Shown: positions 1-7,634 of the stretch, piece after piece | How the letters are laid out: each line of letters starts with the position of its first letter | Position numbering within the stretch: the stretch's first letter is position 1 | Assembly (NCBI GenBank): GCA_964539665.1 | Contig: CAZIKB010000095.1 | Location: 1 to 26,432, forward strand | Direction of reading: 5' to 3' | Origin: CAZIKB01 sp964539665 | GTDB taxonomy: Bacteria; Zhuqueibacterota; Zhuqueibacteria; Oceanimicrobiales; Oceanimicrobiaceae | Length of the DNA: 26,432 nt | The notes under the pieces: model-generated | What the model was told of the DNA's origin: nothing | Database searches by the model: none | Seen by the model: only the letters and a program-made list of their open reading frames with translations | Program-made: the position numbers and the translations under genes

Positions 1-2
1 TT

Positions 3-809
3 TTTAATTTAGGAGCCACCAATCTTAATTTCAACTAAATATAATACATTTTCGAACATTTTGGTAGAATGTTAAGAATGTTAAATCTAGGTATAGTACC
101 TGTAATAAGTCTAAATCTCAAAACTGAATTTTATGACAAACCTGAAAACAACGTTAACATTATAGGACAATTAACAGGTAGCGATTCTAAATTAAAAAAC
201 GAACAAATAATTATTGGTGCCCATATTGATTCATGGCACTCTAGTACTGGTGCAACGGATAATGCGGCAAGTTGTGTAGTTCTTGTAGAAGCTTTGCGAA
301 TTCTTAAACAGATTGGATATACTCCCAGGCGAACAATAATAATTGGACTATGGGGGGGTGAGGAGCAGGCTCATTTAGGTTCTTTGGCTTATGCGAATGA
401 TCATTTTGGCAGCCTTGACGAAGAGCCCAATACCGAATCAAGAATGGTATCGGCCTATTTGAATCTAGATGATGGTGCTGGGGCGATCAGAGGAATCTTC
501 TTGCAAGAAAATGAATTTGCAAGGCCTGTTTTTTCGGAAATTTTTGAACCCATTGATGACTTATGTGACGGAATTATCACGATAGAGAATGATCTTGAGA
601 CGGACCATGAAACTTTCGATCACTACAATATTCCGTCCTTTCAATTCATACAAGATCAATTGGCTTACAGCACTGTTACTCACCATACTTATCTCGATGT
701 TTTAGAGTATGTTCCGGAAAAGGACATCATGAAAAATGCTGTGATTCTAGCATGGATATTATATTCACTTGCTGAAATGAATGAGAAGGTACCTCGAAAA
801 TCGAATTAA
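3..809 (+). pseudogene. 5'-broken M28-family zinc aminopeptidase (catalytic domain only)
   Basis: The open frame from ATG 69 to TAA 807-809 encodes 246 residues matching the catalytic domain of M28 (PF04389) metallopeptidases. All expected di-zinc ligands are visible: GAHIDSWH (H52, with D54 behind it), D64 in GATDNAAS, the GGEE pair (E98/E99), D134/D135 in NLDDGAG, and H206 in THHTYLD. Full-length relatives carry about 200 more N-terminal residues (signal peptide, often a PA domain). Here the same frame remains family-like upstream of the ATG (IFEHFGRM, where relatives have an EHYGRM-type sequence) but is interrupted by TAA at 42-44 and TAA at 36-38, and the window edge cuts off the rest. 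The catalytic half is intact, yet the gene looks broken at its 5' end. No clear Shine-Dalgarno site precedes ATG 69. The alternative is a genuinely short protein starting at 69. It converges on the minus-strand cluster. Confidence 0.75.
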
Positions 810-825
810 TCAACAGTAACAACAG

Positions 826-851
826 ATAAAATGCATTGAAACGCATTTTAT
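826..851. terminator. Possible terminator hairpin after the M28 fragment
   Basis: A perfect 9-bp inverted repeat, ATAAAATGC (826-834) and GCATTTTAT (843-851), surrounds an 8-base loop. It begins 17 bases after the M28 stop codon. The stem is AT-rich and no long T tract follows on either strand, so it is a weak candidate for an intrinsic terminator. Its position between two convergent transcription units is the main support. Confidence 0.3.
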
Positions 852-883
852 AGAAAATCGCTGCTGCCAATTTATTTTAAAGG

Positions 884-1020
884 CACGTATAACAAAAGGA
901 TCAACCTGACAAAAAACACGCCCGTTTTTCGTTAGTTCTGTGAAAATCGATTCAGTTCGGTGGTAGCTTAAAGCTACTGGCCCTAGCCTTTTTTGCAGGT
1001 TATACTCACCGTTATCCGTG
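884..1020 (+). repeat. Long imperfect hairpin with attC-like layout
   Basis: Outer arms CACGTATAAC (884-893) and GTTATCCGTG (1011-1020) pair at 9 of 10 positions. After unpaired spacers of 9 bases each, inner arms AACCTG (903-908) and CAGGTT (996-1001) pair perfectly. The stem then continues CAAAAAA (910-916) with TTTTTTG (989-995), leaving A909 as a single bulged base. A further small hairpin (GTAGC/GCTAC, 963-967 and 973-977) sits inside. Outer box, spacer, inner box with one extrahelical base and a variable centre is the architecture of integron attC sites, whose outer boxes follow RYYYAAC and GTTRRRY. The 3' box here starts GTTAT, a partial match, and the spacers are longer than the usual 5-6 bases. 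No integrase is present. A MITE-like element with 10-bp terminal inverted repeats is the alternative; no target duplication is visible. Confidence 0.35.
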
Positions 1021-1195
1021 ACACAACTACGACTTGTGATTCGAATTAACTTAGTCTTTTGTAAATATAATCCCCATCCCCTATTAGAAATGGATTAATT
1101 ATGACTGTAAAACAAGAAAATAATTTAATAGCTCAGGTCAACAGAAATGACAGAAGAAGGTAACTCAGACACTATATTGCAAAATTACCTAATTT

Positions 1196-2506
1196 TCAGG
1201 GAAAGGAACCACCAGGTTTAGAAATACTCGATAAAAATAGATTAGTCAGCTTTTCAGCATTTTTGTGCAGGTTAAATTCTCGCAGGACTTTTTCTCTCCC
1301 AGCCGAGCCCATTTTTTTTCGCAATTCAGCATCACCACATAATAATTTTAGAGCATCCACCAGGCCAATGACGTCCCGCGGCTCGACCAGTATCCCGGAC
1401 TCTCCATTTTCAACCAATTCCGGAATTCCAGACAATTGACTGGACACCACCGGCAAGCCCATAGCCATGGCTTCCATGAGCACCACCGGAATACCCTCAC
1501 GTTTGCCGGCTTTCGTTGGCACGCTTGCCAGCACTTTTACATCCGCTTCTGATAGCATCTGGATTACAGCAGGACGCGGCATGGCGTCGTGAATAGTTAT
1601 TTTATTTTGCAGACCAGCTTCTAATATCTGTTTTTTTACTTTTTGTTTGAGCGGCCCGTATCCGATAAAATGGCACTGAAAATCAAAACCCTCTTTATCT
1701 AATATTTGGCAGGCTTCAACTACATATTTATGTCCCTTTACCTCCTCAAAAGAAGCGACACATAAAATTTGGAACGGTCTGTTTTTATGATTTTTTGGAA
1801 CAGGTTTAAATTCTTTCGTATCTACCCCACAATGGACGATGTTGATTTTATCATTATAATGATCCCCGCATTCATCAAGTATAACCTTTTTATTGAAGTT
1901 GGAGATGGTCACGGCAAATGCCGCGGCTGCGACTTTTTTACCCAGCATTCGTCTTTCTTTGTGCAGATCCGAGCCATGCGCTGTGAAGCTGTAAGAAATA
2001 CCCGTGAGTCGATGTATGATAAACGCGGCCAGTGCGGGATGACTGGCGAAATGAGCGTGCAGATGGGTGACGCCCAGTTTTTCCATTTCATAGGCAATGC
2101 GTACTGTTTTGGGATAAAGGCCAATGGCGCCTAAAAAGAAATTTAAACTGCCAAACGTACCGGCAAAAACTTCTACCAGAGTCTTGAAATATGACTTTGT
2201 TTTGCGAATCATATAATACAAATGAGCATAAATAATAGGCAAAGAAATTACCGCCAGGAAACGAGTTCTTTTAACCATTTTTGCCGCTTCAGGATGAACG
2301 ACGGCTTGTTTCTCGCGAATCAAAGGAAAAAGCTCTACTTTTACTCCCATTTTCTCAAGGGCTAAAATCTCGTATAGAATAAATGTCTCTGTGAGTTTGG
2401 GAAAGCGAGACATGGTATAAGCCACTTTTATTTTGGGTTTATTGTTCGGGGAACGTGAGTCTGACTTTACCTTTGGTTTTATTTTTTCGATTTGTATTTC
2501 TGCCAT
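1196..2506 (-). CDS. GT4 family glycosyltransferase (GT-B fold)
   Basis: Predicted retaining glycosyltransferase, 436 residues, that would add a sugar from a nucleotide-sugar donor to a growing surface glycan at the cytoplasmic membrane face. The N-terminal acceptor domain shows the SRFPKLTETFI start (residues 33-43) typical of colanic-acid WcaL-like enzymes, then HAHFASHP (150-157) and FTAHGSDLH (174-182). The C-terminal donor domain (PF00534) shows GVDTKEF (227-233), FEEVKGH and the EX7E motif EGIPVVLME (E337 and E345) followed by AMGLPVV. It is the last gene of the leftward cluster, starting 7 bases after the deacetylase stop, so the two are probably co-transcribed. No strong Shine-Dalgarno site precedes the ATG, which suggests coupling to the upstream gene. 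Donor and acceptor sugars cannot be read from the sequence. Confidence 0.92.
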   Translation of the reverse strand: MAEIQIEKIKPKVKSDSRSPNNKPKIKVAYTMSRFPKLTETFILYEILALEKMGVKVELFPLIREKQAVVHPEAAKMVKRTRFLAVISLPIIYAHLYYMIRKTKSYFKTLVEVFAGTFGSLNFFLGAIGLYPKTVRIAYEMEKLGVTHLHAHFASHPALAAFIIHRLTGISYSFTAHGSDLHKERRMLGKKVAAAAFAVTISNFNKKVILDECGDHYNDKINIVHCGVDTKEFKPVPKNHKNRPFQILCVASFEEVKGHKYVVEACQILDKEGFDFQCHFIGYGPLKQKVKKQILEAGLQNKITIHDAMPRPAVIQMLSEADVKVLASVPTKAGKREGIPVVLMEAMAMGLPVVSSQLSGIPELVENGESGILVEPRDVIGLVDALKLLCGDAELRKKMGSAGREKVLREFNLHKNAEKLTNLFLSSISKPGGSFP

Positions 2507-2513
2507 GTATTTG

Positions 2514-3500
2514 CTAATTCAGTTCAATTGTTGAAGTTATTTCTCGAATGCGCTTGCGAAGACGGAACTTCTCAATAAATGAAAACCAGGAAGTAAGCCT
2601 GAGCTTAAATATAAATTGGCTTGATTTCGGGGTAATGTTAATTCGCCGAATTCGGAATAAATCAACGGAGCTCAGGTCGTTATAGCCGCCGGGGCCATTA
2701 AAACCCAGTAAGAATCCTTCATTCTTAATGATATTGACTACCTCATCATTGTGTCGACAATCAGGGTAGCAGAAAACAGGCAGGACAACACCAATTTCTC
2801 TTTGTAAGTCATTATACGAACCGGATATTTCCTGGTGCGCCCTATCAACAGATATGCTTGTTAATAAGGGATGCGTTTGAGTATGGGCACCTAAAGTAAC
2901 TCCCTCTTTAGATAATTTTCGCAGTTCATCCCAGCTTAGAACAGTTGGTTGTATGCTTGGTTTTGTGAAGGATTGATCGTAAACTTCATCGACTAAAGTC
3001 ATTGCTTCTTCATATGGCAGACTTTTTAAATAATTTTGTATTTTTTTTAATTCCTTTCGGCGTTGTACAGGATTATTCACTGGGTCAAAATCAACCGGGA
3101 CTGCCTTCTTAACTGCATCGACGTCATTTATGAAAACCTGATACAGCTTATCCCACCAAAACAATCGTTCAGGATGATCTGGATAAGCGGTCGGTACAAA
3201 AATTGTGGCAGGCATATTCAACCTTTTCAATATTGGCCAGGCGTTTTCTGCAAAATCCCGATATGCATCATCGAAAGTAATTAACACCGCGCGTTTTGGC
3301 AGACATTTGTTCTTTCTAACCGAGTCAAGCACATTTTCCATTGATACAACATGAAACTTTTTAGACAAGAAATTCATTTGCTGCGCAAACATAGATGGTG
3401 TTGCGCTGATAATCCGTGTATTCAACCAGGGTCTATCATCAATTTCAGCAATGCGATGGTAAGTTAATACACGTAATAAATTCGTAGGCTTTTTTTCCAT
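2514..3500 (-). CDS. NodB-type polysaccharide deacetylase (CE4)
   Basis: Predicted metal-dependent de-N- or de-O-acetylase of a glycan (PF01522), 328 residues. Motif 1 is TFDD (75-78), giving the catalytic base and metal Asp; motif 2 is GAHTQTHP with metal-binding H206 and H210; a motif-3-like FCYPDC follows at 243-248. The protein begins LRVLTYHRI with no signal peptide, so it acts in the cytoplasm or at the inner membrane face, as in many exopolysaccharide loci where such proteins neighbour ATP-grasp enzymes. The C-terminus is rich in Arg and Lys. The gene precedes the GT4 gene with a 7-base gap and lies 199 bases from the ATP-grasp gene. That spacer holds only a 6-bp inverted repeat (ACCTGA/TCAGGT, 3538-3577) and no gene. 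Confidence 0.92.
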   Translation of the reverse strand: MEKKPTNLLRVLTYHRIAEIDDRPWLNTRIISATPSMFAQQMNFLSKKFHVVSMENVLDSVRKNKCLPKRAVLITFDDAYRDFAENAWPILKRLNMPATIFVPTAYPDHPERLFWWDKLYQVFINDVDAVKKAVPVDFDPVNNPVQRRKELKKIQNYLKSLPYEEAMTLVDEVYDQSFTKPSIQPTVLSWDELRKLSKEGVTLGAHTQTHPLLTSISVDRAHQEISGSYNDLQREIGVVLPVFCYPDCRHNDEVVNIIKNEGFLLGFNGPGGYNDLSSVDLFRIRRINITPKSSQFIFKLRLTSWFSFIEKFRLRKRIREITSTIELN

Positions 3501-3699
3501 TTCTTTTTGTTATGCTTTTAAATATTTTGAACCTCTGACCTGAATTATTCGCCATGCACGCACACGAACGCTCAGGTAATTAAATAAATTAGTCTATTAT
3601 GATTTAATCAAAATTAATTATACTTTTTTTCAATCCTCATCATGTAAACAATTGATTTTCAGTGTCTCATTTCGTGTAAGGCCAAGGTTTAGGAATTGT

Positions 3700-4965
3700 T
3701 CAGACTAAATGATTTTCAGTTATTACTACTTGCTCTTCTTTTTGACTTTCCCGCTTATTTTTGAATTTCTTATAAATGACCGGCATCTCATACAAACCTG
3801 GCCAAGGATCATCCAGGCACTGTAAATCAAATTTATTCCGAGGATTGAACATACTAATAAGTGCCAATAGCGCTTCTTTGCGGTCAGGCATTTTAAGAAA
3901 AGAATACTGTTGTCTCTGCATTAAAACTGAAGTAATCCACATCATATCTTTCCATAAATCTCGGCACTTCAATCCGATTTTATAATTGGAATTCAAGTTA
4001 GTTGTTACAGTTTTAGAGTTGTTAAGATAAAGTTCTACCAGCATTGCTGGAAAATCTACTCCACTGGCAACTGCCAACGGTAAAGAACCCCAAACACGGC
4101 CATTAATTTCCATCAACTCAGATCTTGTATCTCCAACCTTAAATTCAACCATGGCTAATCCAGTCCAGCGTAATTCCTTTAGAAAGTTCACTGAATATTC
4201 AAAAAGATCTTTTTGAAGCCTTACGCTCTCCCGATATGCACTGGCACCTCCAGTAATTGGTATTTCTCTTAACCTTTTATGTTGAAATGCAGCAATAGGC
4301 TGACCCTCTTTCATAAGCAATTCCACTCCATATCCAATACCAACAAGATAACGCTGCAAGAGTACTGCACAACGGCCTTCAAATGTTTTCATCTGTCTAT
4401 ACAGGTCTTCCGGGTCTTGAGCATAAGAGATATTGAAAATTTCAATTCGCTCTCCTTGTCGAAGCAAGCGTGAAATTTGCGGTTTTAAGACAACCGGCCA
4501 TCCTAAACTCTCTGCTTTTTCCAAAGCTTCATCAGCCGTATGGACAGTTATAGTCTGAGGAACTGGTACCCCTAATTTCTTTGCAATTTCAACTGTTTTA
4601 TCTTTATCTGTAACCGCCTCAAGAAGTCCATCCTCTGGAATGGCCAATTTTGTAACACTTTCAAAAGATTGGCGCGAATGTGCAAGAGGTTGGATAGTTA
4701 AATCTGTAACGGGTATGATCAGATCAATATCATTTGATTTAACAATATTAAACATGTAATCGCAAAAATCTTGTGGATGGCTTTCTGGTGCAGGATAAAC
4801 TACTGTTTCGTGGACATAGCGCGATCTAAATCCAAGGCTGTCTCGCGTTGAATCTGCAGCTACTACTCGATAGCCTTTGCGACCGAGAGAGCGTATTATT
4901 GCTACTGCACTACCCCGGTTAACATCAGTCACAAGTATTTTGGGCATTGTACTATTTTTAGACAT
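3700..4965 (-). CDS. ATP-grasp domain enzyme (carboligase-like)
   Basis: A 421-residue protein of the ATP-grasp superfamily, whose members use ATP to activate a carboxylate and join it to an amine or similar nucleophile. Residues 8-100 form a Rossmann-like pre-ATP-grasp domain (KILVTDVNRGSAVA). ATP-binding features follow: DKDKT (120-124), VVLKP (158-162), then VEF (273-275) and MEINGRVWGS (285-294), which carries the acidic and Asn metal ligands. The last 100 residues match nothing I recognise. Related ATP-grasp proteins sit in exopolysaccharide loci next to deacetylases, where they may amidate or acylate a sugar acid; that role is inferred from context. The start lies 3 bases after the P-loop kinase stop, so translation is probably coupled. 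A weak Shine-Dalgarno site agrees with this. Confidence 0.85.
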   Translation of the reverse strand: MSKNSTMPKILVTDVNRGSAVAIIRSLGRKGYRVVAADSTRDSLGFRSRYVHETVVYPAPESHPQDFCDYMFNIVKSNDIDLIIPVTDLTIQPLAHSRQSFESVTKLAIPEDGLLEAVTDKDKTVEIAKKLGVPVPQTITVHTADEALEKAESLGWPVVLKPQISRLLRQGERIEIFNISYAQDPEDLYRQMKTFEGRCAVLLQRYLVGIGYGVELLMKEGQPIAAFQHKRLREIPITGGASAYRESVRLQKDLFEYSVNFLKELRWTGLAMVEFKVGDTRSELMEINGRVWGSLPLAVASGVDFPAMLVELYLNNSKTVTTNLNSNYKIGLKCRDLWKDMMWITSVLMQRQQYSFLKMPDRKEALLALISMFNPRNKFDLQCLDDPWPGLYEMPVIYKKFKNKRESQKEEQVVITENHLV

Positions 4966-4968
4966 ATC

Positions 4969-5661
4969 TTAATTTTGTTTATCAAAGTTACAAATAATTT
5001 GATTTACTTCTTGTATCACTGTTTCCAAATCTCGATTTGCATCCACTATGGCAAAATTATTTATAACTGACTGAAGGCTTTTATATTGAGAACGGCGGCT
5101 TTCCAGATAATCTATAGTAAATTCTCCTTTACGCTTAAAAATAACTTCTGCCGGCGCATCCAGACAAATCACTAAATCCGGATCAGGAATAGTATGCTTC
5201 AGTAAAAATCCATGCAATCGTCGTTTGAACGGACGTTGTCCATTCTGAGACTCAATATCAAAATGATAATAATCATAAGTGAAATGTCGGTCAAACAGAA
5301 CAACGTATCCACGATGCGAAAAGTAGAATGCGACTAAATAGCGATACCATAAATCCAATATTCGATTAGTGAATCCAATTGTTTTTTTAAATACTCTCAG
5401 AACGCCGCCTGTTTTACTGTCCTGATTCTTAATCTCCAGGTTTGTATTTGATTCGGAATTCGATGACGCCGCGCTGTTGCTTTTCTTTTTAGCAAGCATA
5501 CGTTTTTTCCACCAGCGCGAAGAAGGCAAAATATAATTGCATGATTCGACATTATCGCCCATGTAAATATATTTAACCGGCATTGGCAGTGTTTTTTGCA
5601 GTCGGTTTACAATGGTCGTTTTGCCCACCCCATCGGGCCCGATTAAGGAAACGGTAAACAT
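4969..5661 (-). CDS. Thymidylate-kinase-like P-loop kinase, stand-alone
   Basis: A 230-residue P-loop kinase of the dTMP kinase fold. Walker A is GPDGVGKTT (8-16), a DRH/DRY-type motif lies at 124-126, LDAP at 167-170, and a basic lid KRKGE at 176-180. A Ser/Asn/Lys-rich insertion (about 56-85) departs from housekeeping dTMP kinases. It shares the block YMGxNxExxxxxLPxxRW (33-51) with the C-terminal half of the gene at 18851-20227, so the two are paralogues with a probable common substrate that is unlikely to be dTMP. The location suggests a nucleotide, sugar or lipid-linked precursor (inference). The gene stands apart from the upstream APH-like gene by 190 bases containing an 8-bp-period array. 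No Shine-Dalgarno site is obvious. Confidence 0.82.
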   Translation of the reverse strand: MFTVSLIGPDGVGKTTIVNRLQKTLPMPVKYIYMGDNVESCNYILPSSRWWKKRMLAKKKSNSAASSNSESNTNLEIKNQDSKTGGVLRVFKKTIGFTNRILDLWYRYLVAFYFSHRGYVVLFDRHFTYDYYHFDIESQNGQRPFKRRLHGFLLKHTIPDPDLVICLDAPAEVIFKRKGEFTIDYLESRRSQYKSLQSVINNFAIVDANRDLETVIQEVNQIICNFDKQN

Positions 5662-5732
5662 AAATCTGTGTCTGTTTATTTAATAAGAATTATTTTTTAT
5701 ACCAGGATATATCAAATTATCGAGTTATGTAG

Positions 5733-5805
5733 ATGGAGTGATGGATTGTTCCATTGCTACATTACTCTACTAATCCAATACTCCATTATTCCAACATTCC
5801 ATTGT
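5733..5805. repeat. Degenerate octanucleotide array, TCCANNAN-like
   Basis: From 5750 to 5805 the sequence falls into seven consecutive 8-base units. Four in a row begin TCCA at exactly 5774, 5782, 5790 and 5798, and the first unit (5750) also begins TCCA. Two units just upstream, ATGGAGTG (5733-5740) and ATGGATTG (5741-5748), are the same kind of unit in inverted orientation. Short hairpins can form, such as ATGGA/TCCAT (5741-5755) and ATGGAGT (5733-5739) with ACTCCAT (5780-5786). The array ends 72 bases before the start of the P-loop kinase. On the transcribed strand it reads as repeated NTGGA. A similar array lies at 20295-20388. Confidence 0.6.
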
Positions 5806-5851
5806 ATTATTTTACATTACACTCCGATAGCCACATTTGAAGAAACATCTC

Positions 5852-6889
5852 CTAAACCTCCAAATGTAATTCGCCAATATGCTTTATGGCAAAATCCCAC
5901 AAGACATAATAACGATTTGATCTCAGCCAGTTAGCGCTTTCATTAGATAATTTATCGTCTGAACGGTCGAGAGACTTTAAACGCCGGACTAAACTGACCA
6001 CGTATCTACTCCAGCACAAGACGAAAAGCGGTTTCAATAATTCGGGTGATATTTGAAAAACGTCATTATAACGCATAACATGCGGTAATGCCCAGGCATC
6101 TGCCCCAAAGAAAGCATCATTGAAAGCTGCTAAATATGCTGCATTTTTGCGTGCTCCCTTCAAGGCGAAAGCGATGTAAGTCAAAAAGAAAAACAGGTCC
6201 ACTGCCGGCAATCCTTCTGGTTCAGCCAATTCCCAATCCACTACGGCTATTTTGTTTTGCTTGCCCATCAAAATATTCGGCGAGCTCAAATCCCCATGCT
6301 CAAACACTAAAGGCATTGGTTGATTTTCGAGAAGCTGTGTGATTTTCCTCGTCGCATCGAGTAAACGATTTTCCGAAGGATTCAATGGAAACATGGTTTC
6401 AAAATCATCTAAAGGGCGCTTAATTAAATTCGCAAACCAATCAACATTGTGGTTGTGATTAATGGTGGTTTCCTGCAGGTCGATTAACCAGATTGAAACC
6501 GCATCAATACAAATCCGGGGATTGCTGCGCACAACCGCTGGTCTCATGGTTTCAAATTGCATGGCAGTCTCAACTAAGAGCCGGTTGCCCTTAAAATCTT
6601 CATAAGCTACCACACCTGGAATGGAATCGAAGTCCCTGTTCTTAAAAGTGTGAATTCTATTCAGGTTTTCAACTTCCCGATCTAACCGGCCATTATCACC
6701 AGGTACACGGGGCACTTTAGCCACTAAAATTGGTTTTGACTGAGAAGCAGAAAGTATGAAGAAAATCAGGTGGCTCGAAGCCTGGAATCTTGGTGTGACC
6801 ATCATAGAGGAAAGGCGCGTCGGATCACCAAATTTGTCTAAATTCAGACGTTGCCAGTTTTTATTTAAAAATGTTAAAACCGTATTCAT
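5852..6889 (-). CDS. APH/choline-kinase-like phosphotransferase
   Basis: A 345-residue protein with the aminoglycoside phosphotransferase fold (PF01636, protein-kinase-like). Visible motifs are the ATP-binding lysine in VAKVPR (K58), a partner glutamate in REVENL (E72), the catalytic loop EHGDLSSPN (H198, D200, N205) and the metal-binding VDWE (D218). All key catalytic residues are present, so it is probably an active small-molecule or glycan-precursor kinase; an antibiotic-resistance role is unlikely in this context. It follows the methyltransferase-like gene by 8 bases. The same two domains occur fused, in the same order, in the gene at 15588-17258, which shares the pattern HGDxxxxN...DWExxEPxGxPxxDLF. 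This supports a functional pair. The start is preceded by a weak AAGAA. Confidence 0.85.
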   Translation of the reverse strand: MNTVLTFLNKNWQRLNLDKFGDPTRLSSMMVTPRFQASSHLIFFILSASQSKPILVAKVPRVPGDNGRLDREVENLNRIHTFKNRDFDSIPGVVAYEDFKGNRLLVETAMQFETMRPAVVRSNPRICIDAVSIWLIDLQETTINHNHNVDWFANLIKRPLDDFETMFPLNPSENRLLDATRKITQLLENQPMPLVFEHGDLSSPNILMGKQNKIAVVDWELAEPEGLPAVDLFFFLTYIAFALKGARKNAAYLAAFNDAFFGADAWALPHVMRYNDVFQISPELLKPLFVLCWSRYVVSLVRRLKSLDRSDDKLSNESANWLRSNRYYVLWDFAIKHIGELHLEV

Positions 6890-6897
6890 ATTATTTC

Positions 6898-7611
6898 TTA
6901 ATTTAAGCGTTTACAAGCTACCACACTTACGCAGGGTACAACATATTTTAAGATTCCTGATTTCATCATTAAGCGTCCGGCGACGATTTTAAACTGTCCG
7001 GCAAGATCGGTGCGATCCCGAGAAAAATAATAATCAAGGGCCGTTGGATTATTTAAAGGGATGATTTCAAGACATTTATCAAAATTCGGTCGATGCCAGT
7101 TAATTTCAATATCTGTAAATCCAAGTTTTTTCAGGAATGCGATATGTTTGTGCAAATTACCGAAATCTTTGAATCCTTTGATAACTCCATTATTTGATGA
7201 ATTTACCGATTGCTGACTTTTTTTCTTTTTATTCAAAGAGTTAATCCAACCAGTACGCTCAATCTCCCAGTATAAATAGCCCCCGTCTTTAAGTAAAGTA
7301 CAAGCTTTTTCAATGTCTGAAAAATTGAGAGAGGTTACCACGACCGAATCAAACCGGGACTGGCGTTTATGATTTTCTTTAAAATGGGCTGTTTCATTTA
7401 CAAAGTAAACCGTTTCGCAAAAATACTGCAAAGCAGAAAGTAAAGTTTGATTATTTTGACCAATGTAGGCAACAGACGTTAAACTTGGATTTGGCAAAAG
7501 AAAACGCCAATCCAGCCTTCTCACTAACTGAAGCTCATTGACGCTTTTGTCTGTTTGAACATCTACTGCCAAAGGTTGTTTGTTCTTATAATCCAAAGCA
7601 AGATTAGTCAA
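6898..7611 (-). CDS. Degenerate class I methyltransferase-like protein
   Basis: A 237-residue protein with a Rossmann-like beginning: RRLDWRFLLP (31-40) followed by SVAYIG and, later, DSVVVTSLNFSDIEKACTLLKDGGYLYWEIE, which resembles the motif region of SAM-dependent methyltransferases after the SAM site. The glycine-rich SAM loop is poor (AYIGQNNQT), so catalysis is doubtful. The opening matches the N-terminus of the fused protein at 15588-17258 (DWRYLLP then VLCIG), which identifies it as the stand-alone counterpart of that domain. It starts with TTG at 7609-7611, supported by GGAG 6 bases upstream (7618-7621); no better ATG exists nearby. It lies 23 bases after the O-antigen ligase and 8 bases before the APH-like gene, so the three are likely one transcript. 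The function may be structural or regulatory for the kinase (inference). Confidence 0.65.
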   Translation of the reverse strand: MTNLALDYKNKQPLAVDVQTDKSVNELQLVRRLDWRFLLPNPSLTSVAYIGQNNQTLLSALQYFCETVYFVNETAHFKENHKRQSRFDSVVVTSLNFSDIEKACTLLKDGGYLYWEIERTGWINSLNKKKKSQQSVNSSNNGVIKGFKDFGNLHKHIAFLKKLGFTDIEINWHRPNFDKCLEIIPLNNPTALDYYFSRDRTDLAGQFKIVAGRLMMKSGILKYVVPCVSVVACKRLN

Positions 7612-7617
7612 AAATTA

Positions 7618-7621
7618 CTCC
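7618..7621 (-). promoter_or_regulatory. Shine-Dalgarno site supporting a TTG start
   Basis: GGAG on the minus strand, 6 bases before the TTG at 7609-7611. It decides the start of the methyltransferase-like gene in the absence of an upstream ATG. Confidence 0.6.
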
Positions 7622-7634
7622 GATATGATTCAAT

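Larger units (their letters stand above)
810..1195. other. Intergenic region between convergent units
   Basis: No convincing gene. It contains the 826-851 hairpin and the 884-1020 long hairpin. Past 1020 there is only AT-rich sequence with a 20-codon open frame starting near 1101, without a Shine-Dalgarno site or any recognisable product. A loose inverted repeat (AGGTAA/TTACCT near 1159-1190) lies just after the stop of the minus-strand cluster, but no T tract follows it in that orientation. Confidence 0.6.

Noticed and set aside
1769..2134. 121-codon plus-strand open frame
   Set aside because: Antisense to the GT4 gene, which has clear domain motifs; no Shine-Dalgarno site and no recognisable product.
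3538..3577. ACCTGA/TCAGGT inverted repeat in the deacetylase upstream spacer
   Set aside because: Only 6 bp with a 28-base loop and no T tract; too weak for a terminator or operator call.
5733..5805. Octamer array considered as a CRISPR
   Set aside because: The units are 8 bases with no conserved long repeat or unique spacers, and no cas genes are present.
5668..5934. 88-codon plus-strand open frame across the octamer array
   Set aside because: Low-complexity translation of the repeat spacer that runs into the antisense of the APH-like gene.
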